DNA from: Zygnema cylindricum
Lineage: Eukaryota > Streptophyta > Zygnematophyceae > Zygnematales > Zygnemataceae
Length of the DNA stretch: 30,000 bases
NCBI GenBank assembly: GCA_037447655.1
Contig: JBBHKE010002084.1
Coordinates: 1-30,000 of the forward strand
Reading direction: 5' to 3'
The notes beneath the pieces are model-generated. The model worked only from the letters and a program-made list of their open reading frames with translations, did not search any database and was not told where the DNA came from. Below are positions 29,226-30,000 of this stretch, one piece after another. Numbering within the stretch: position 1 is the stretch's first letter; each line of letters begins with the position of its first letter. A program made the position numbers and the translations under genes.

Positions 29226-30000
29226 AGCCCTTTATTTTGTGAACCTGTTTGTTAAGGATGCTTTGTTGGAGGACCTTCCACCCTGTTTTTTTTTTCCCTT
29301 TTGTATCCGGATGGTTTTTTCATGGCGAGCTTTACAATAAAGTTAAGTTCTCACTATGAGGACCTTCAATAATTAAACATTGAAACAAGAAAGCACATAC
29401 AAAAACACACGAAGTACATTTGTTTTTCCCTTAAAAAACGAAAAAGGAAGGGGAAAAATGGAGGTAATGAACATATATATATAAAAAAAAAGGCTGGTGG
29501 AAAACAAGCTTCTGACAAAATTGGCAATTTTTAATTTATTGATTTTTTTTGTCTCTTTCTCTTTTTGTTTGATTTTTATTTTTATTTTTGTTATTTTTCC
29601 TTAACTCACAAAATTGTGCTTTCTTTCTAGTGGAAAAGAGCAAAATGAGGACAATATTGATTGCAAAAATTAATAAAGGAAAAAAAAAACCAAAGTAAAA
29701 AAGTTTAAGCAATTCCTTCGGATTTTAGAGTTGCCATAAGGTTCGCCATTTCAATCTGAAAAAAGACAAATAAATAAAAATAGAAATTAATAACTCATTT
29801 GATCTGGAACTATCATCATGCCGGTAAACAGTAGAATATTGTACGGCAGAAAAATAAAAAATGTATAATTTATGACCTTCTAAATTTATATTTTTTCTTG
29901 TCAAAATCAGGACAAGTATCAAATTATTTTTTCTCTTTCAGACATTTCCAAACGTTTTTTTTTTCAACTGCCCGCAAAAAATGACGATAAAAAAGCATTA
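29226..30000. other. AT-rich DNA, nothing recognised
   Basis: Homopolymer runs and short open frames only. Confidence 0.5.

Noticed and set aside
1-30000. CRISPR arrays, operons, ribosome binding sites, replication origins
   Set aside because: Nothing with regular spacers or bacterial gene layout is present; the window is eukaryotic in character.

Overview
This looks like nuclear DNA from a land plant. It is AT-rich and repeat-rich, with very few intact genes. The main evidence is an intronless, organelle-targeted mTERF-family gene with several decayed paralogues around it, relics of Ty1/copia and pogo-type elements, and many miniature inverted-repeat elements (one of the Emigrant/pogo type). 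I cannot narrow it to a lineage from sequence alone.

Layout. 1-1700: AT and GA simple repeats, then a more GC-rich stretch with a possible relic of a non-LTR retrotransposon. 1700-3750: no gene; a pyrimidine tract and three degenerate ~170-bp tandem repeats. 3985-7570, minus strand: a HEMK2/N6AMT1-type methyltransferase gene, intact except for one frameshift, followed downstream by three identical 92-nt box C/D snoRNA genes that I identify as U80 (SNORD80/snR60). Good splice sites lie just after the methyltransferase stop codon, so one transcript may host the snoRNAs in 3' introns. 7700-11100: MITE remnants, a 1.1-kb polypyrimidine satellite with a ~338-bp higher-order period, and a cluster of GACGAGAC/GTCTCGTC palindromes.

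11129-14414: a pogo-like (DDE_1) transposase pseudogene on the minus strand, split by a 2.28-kb insert made of nested tandem duplications. Removing the insert restores both the reading frame and the conserved motif. 14995-18240: an mTERF 3'-end fragment carrying a CACTA-like MITE, then a full-length mTERF pseudogene with a duplicated 5' end. 18690-19324: a copia pol fragment. 20519-20701: an isolated, well-bounded 61-codon exon of unknown function. 22030-22610: a third mTERF remnant, followed by an Emigrant-like MITE.

25950-27233: the one apparently intact protein gene, an mTERF protein of 427 residues. 27672-28331: a PIF/Harbinger-like MITE with a TAA target duplication and a perfect 21-bp hairpin inside it. 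The last 2 kb hold a foldback CACTA-like MITE and short tandem repeats.

The functional core is therefore an organellar transcription or RNA factor family (mTERF) expanding by segmental duplication, and an rRNA 2'-O-methylation guide cluster. All frame, splice and homology statements come from reading the sequence and remembered family knowledge; no database search was run.
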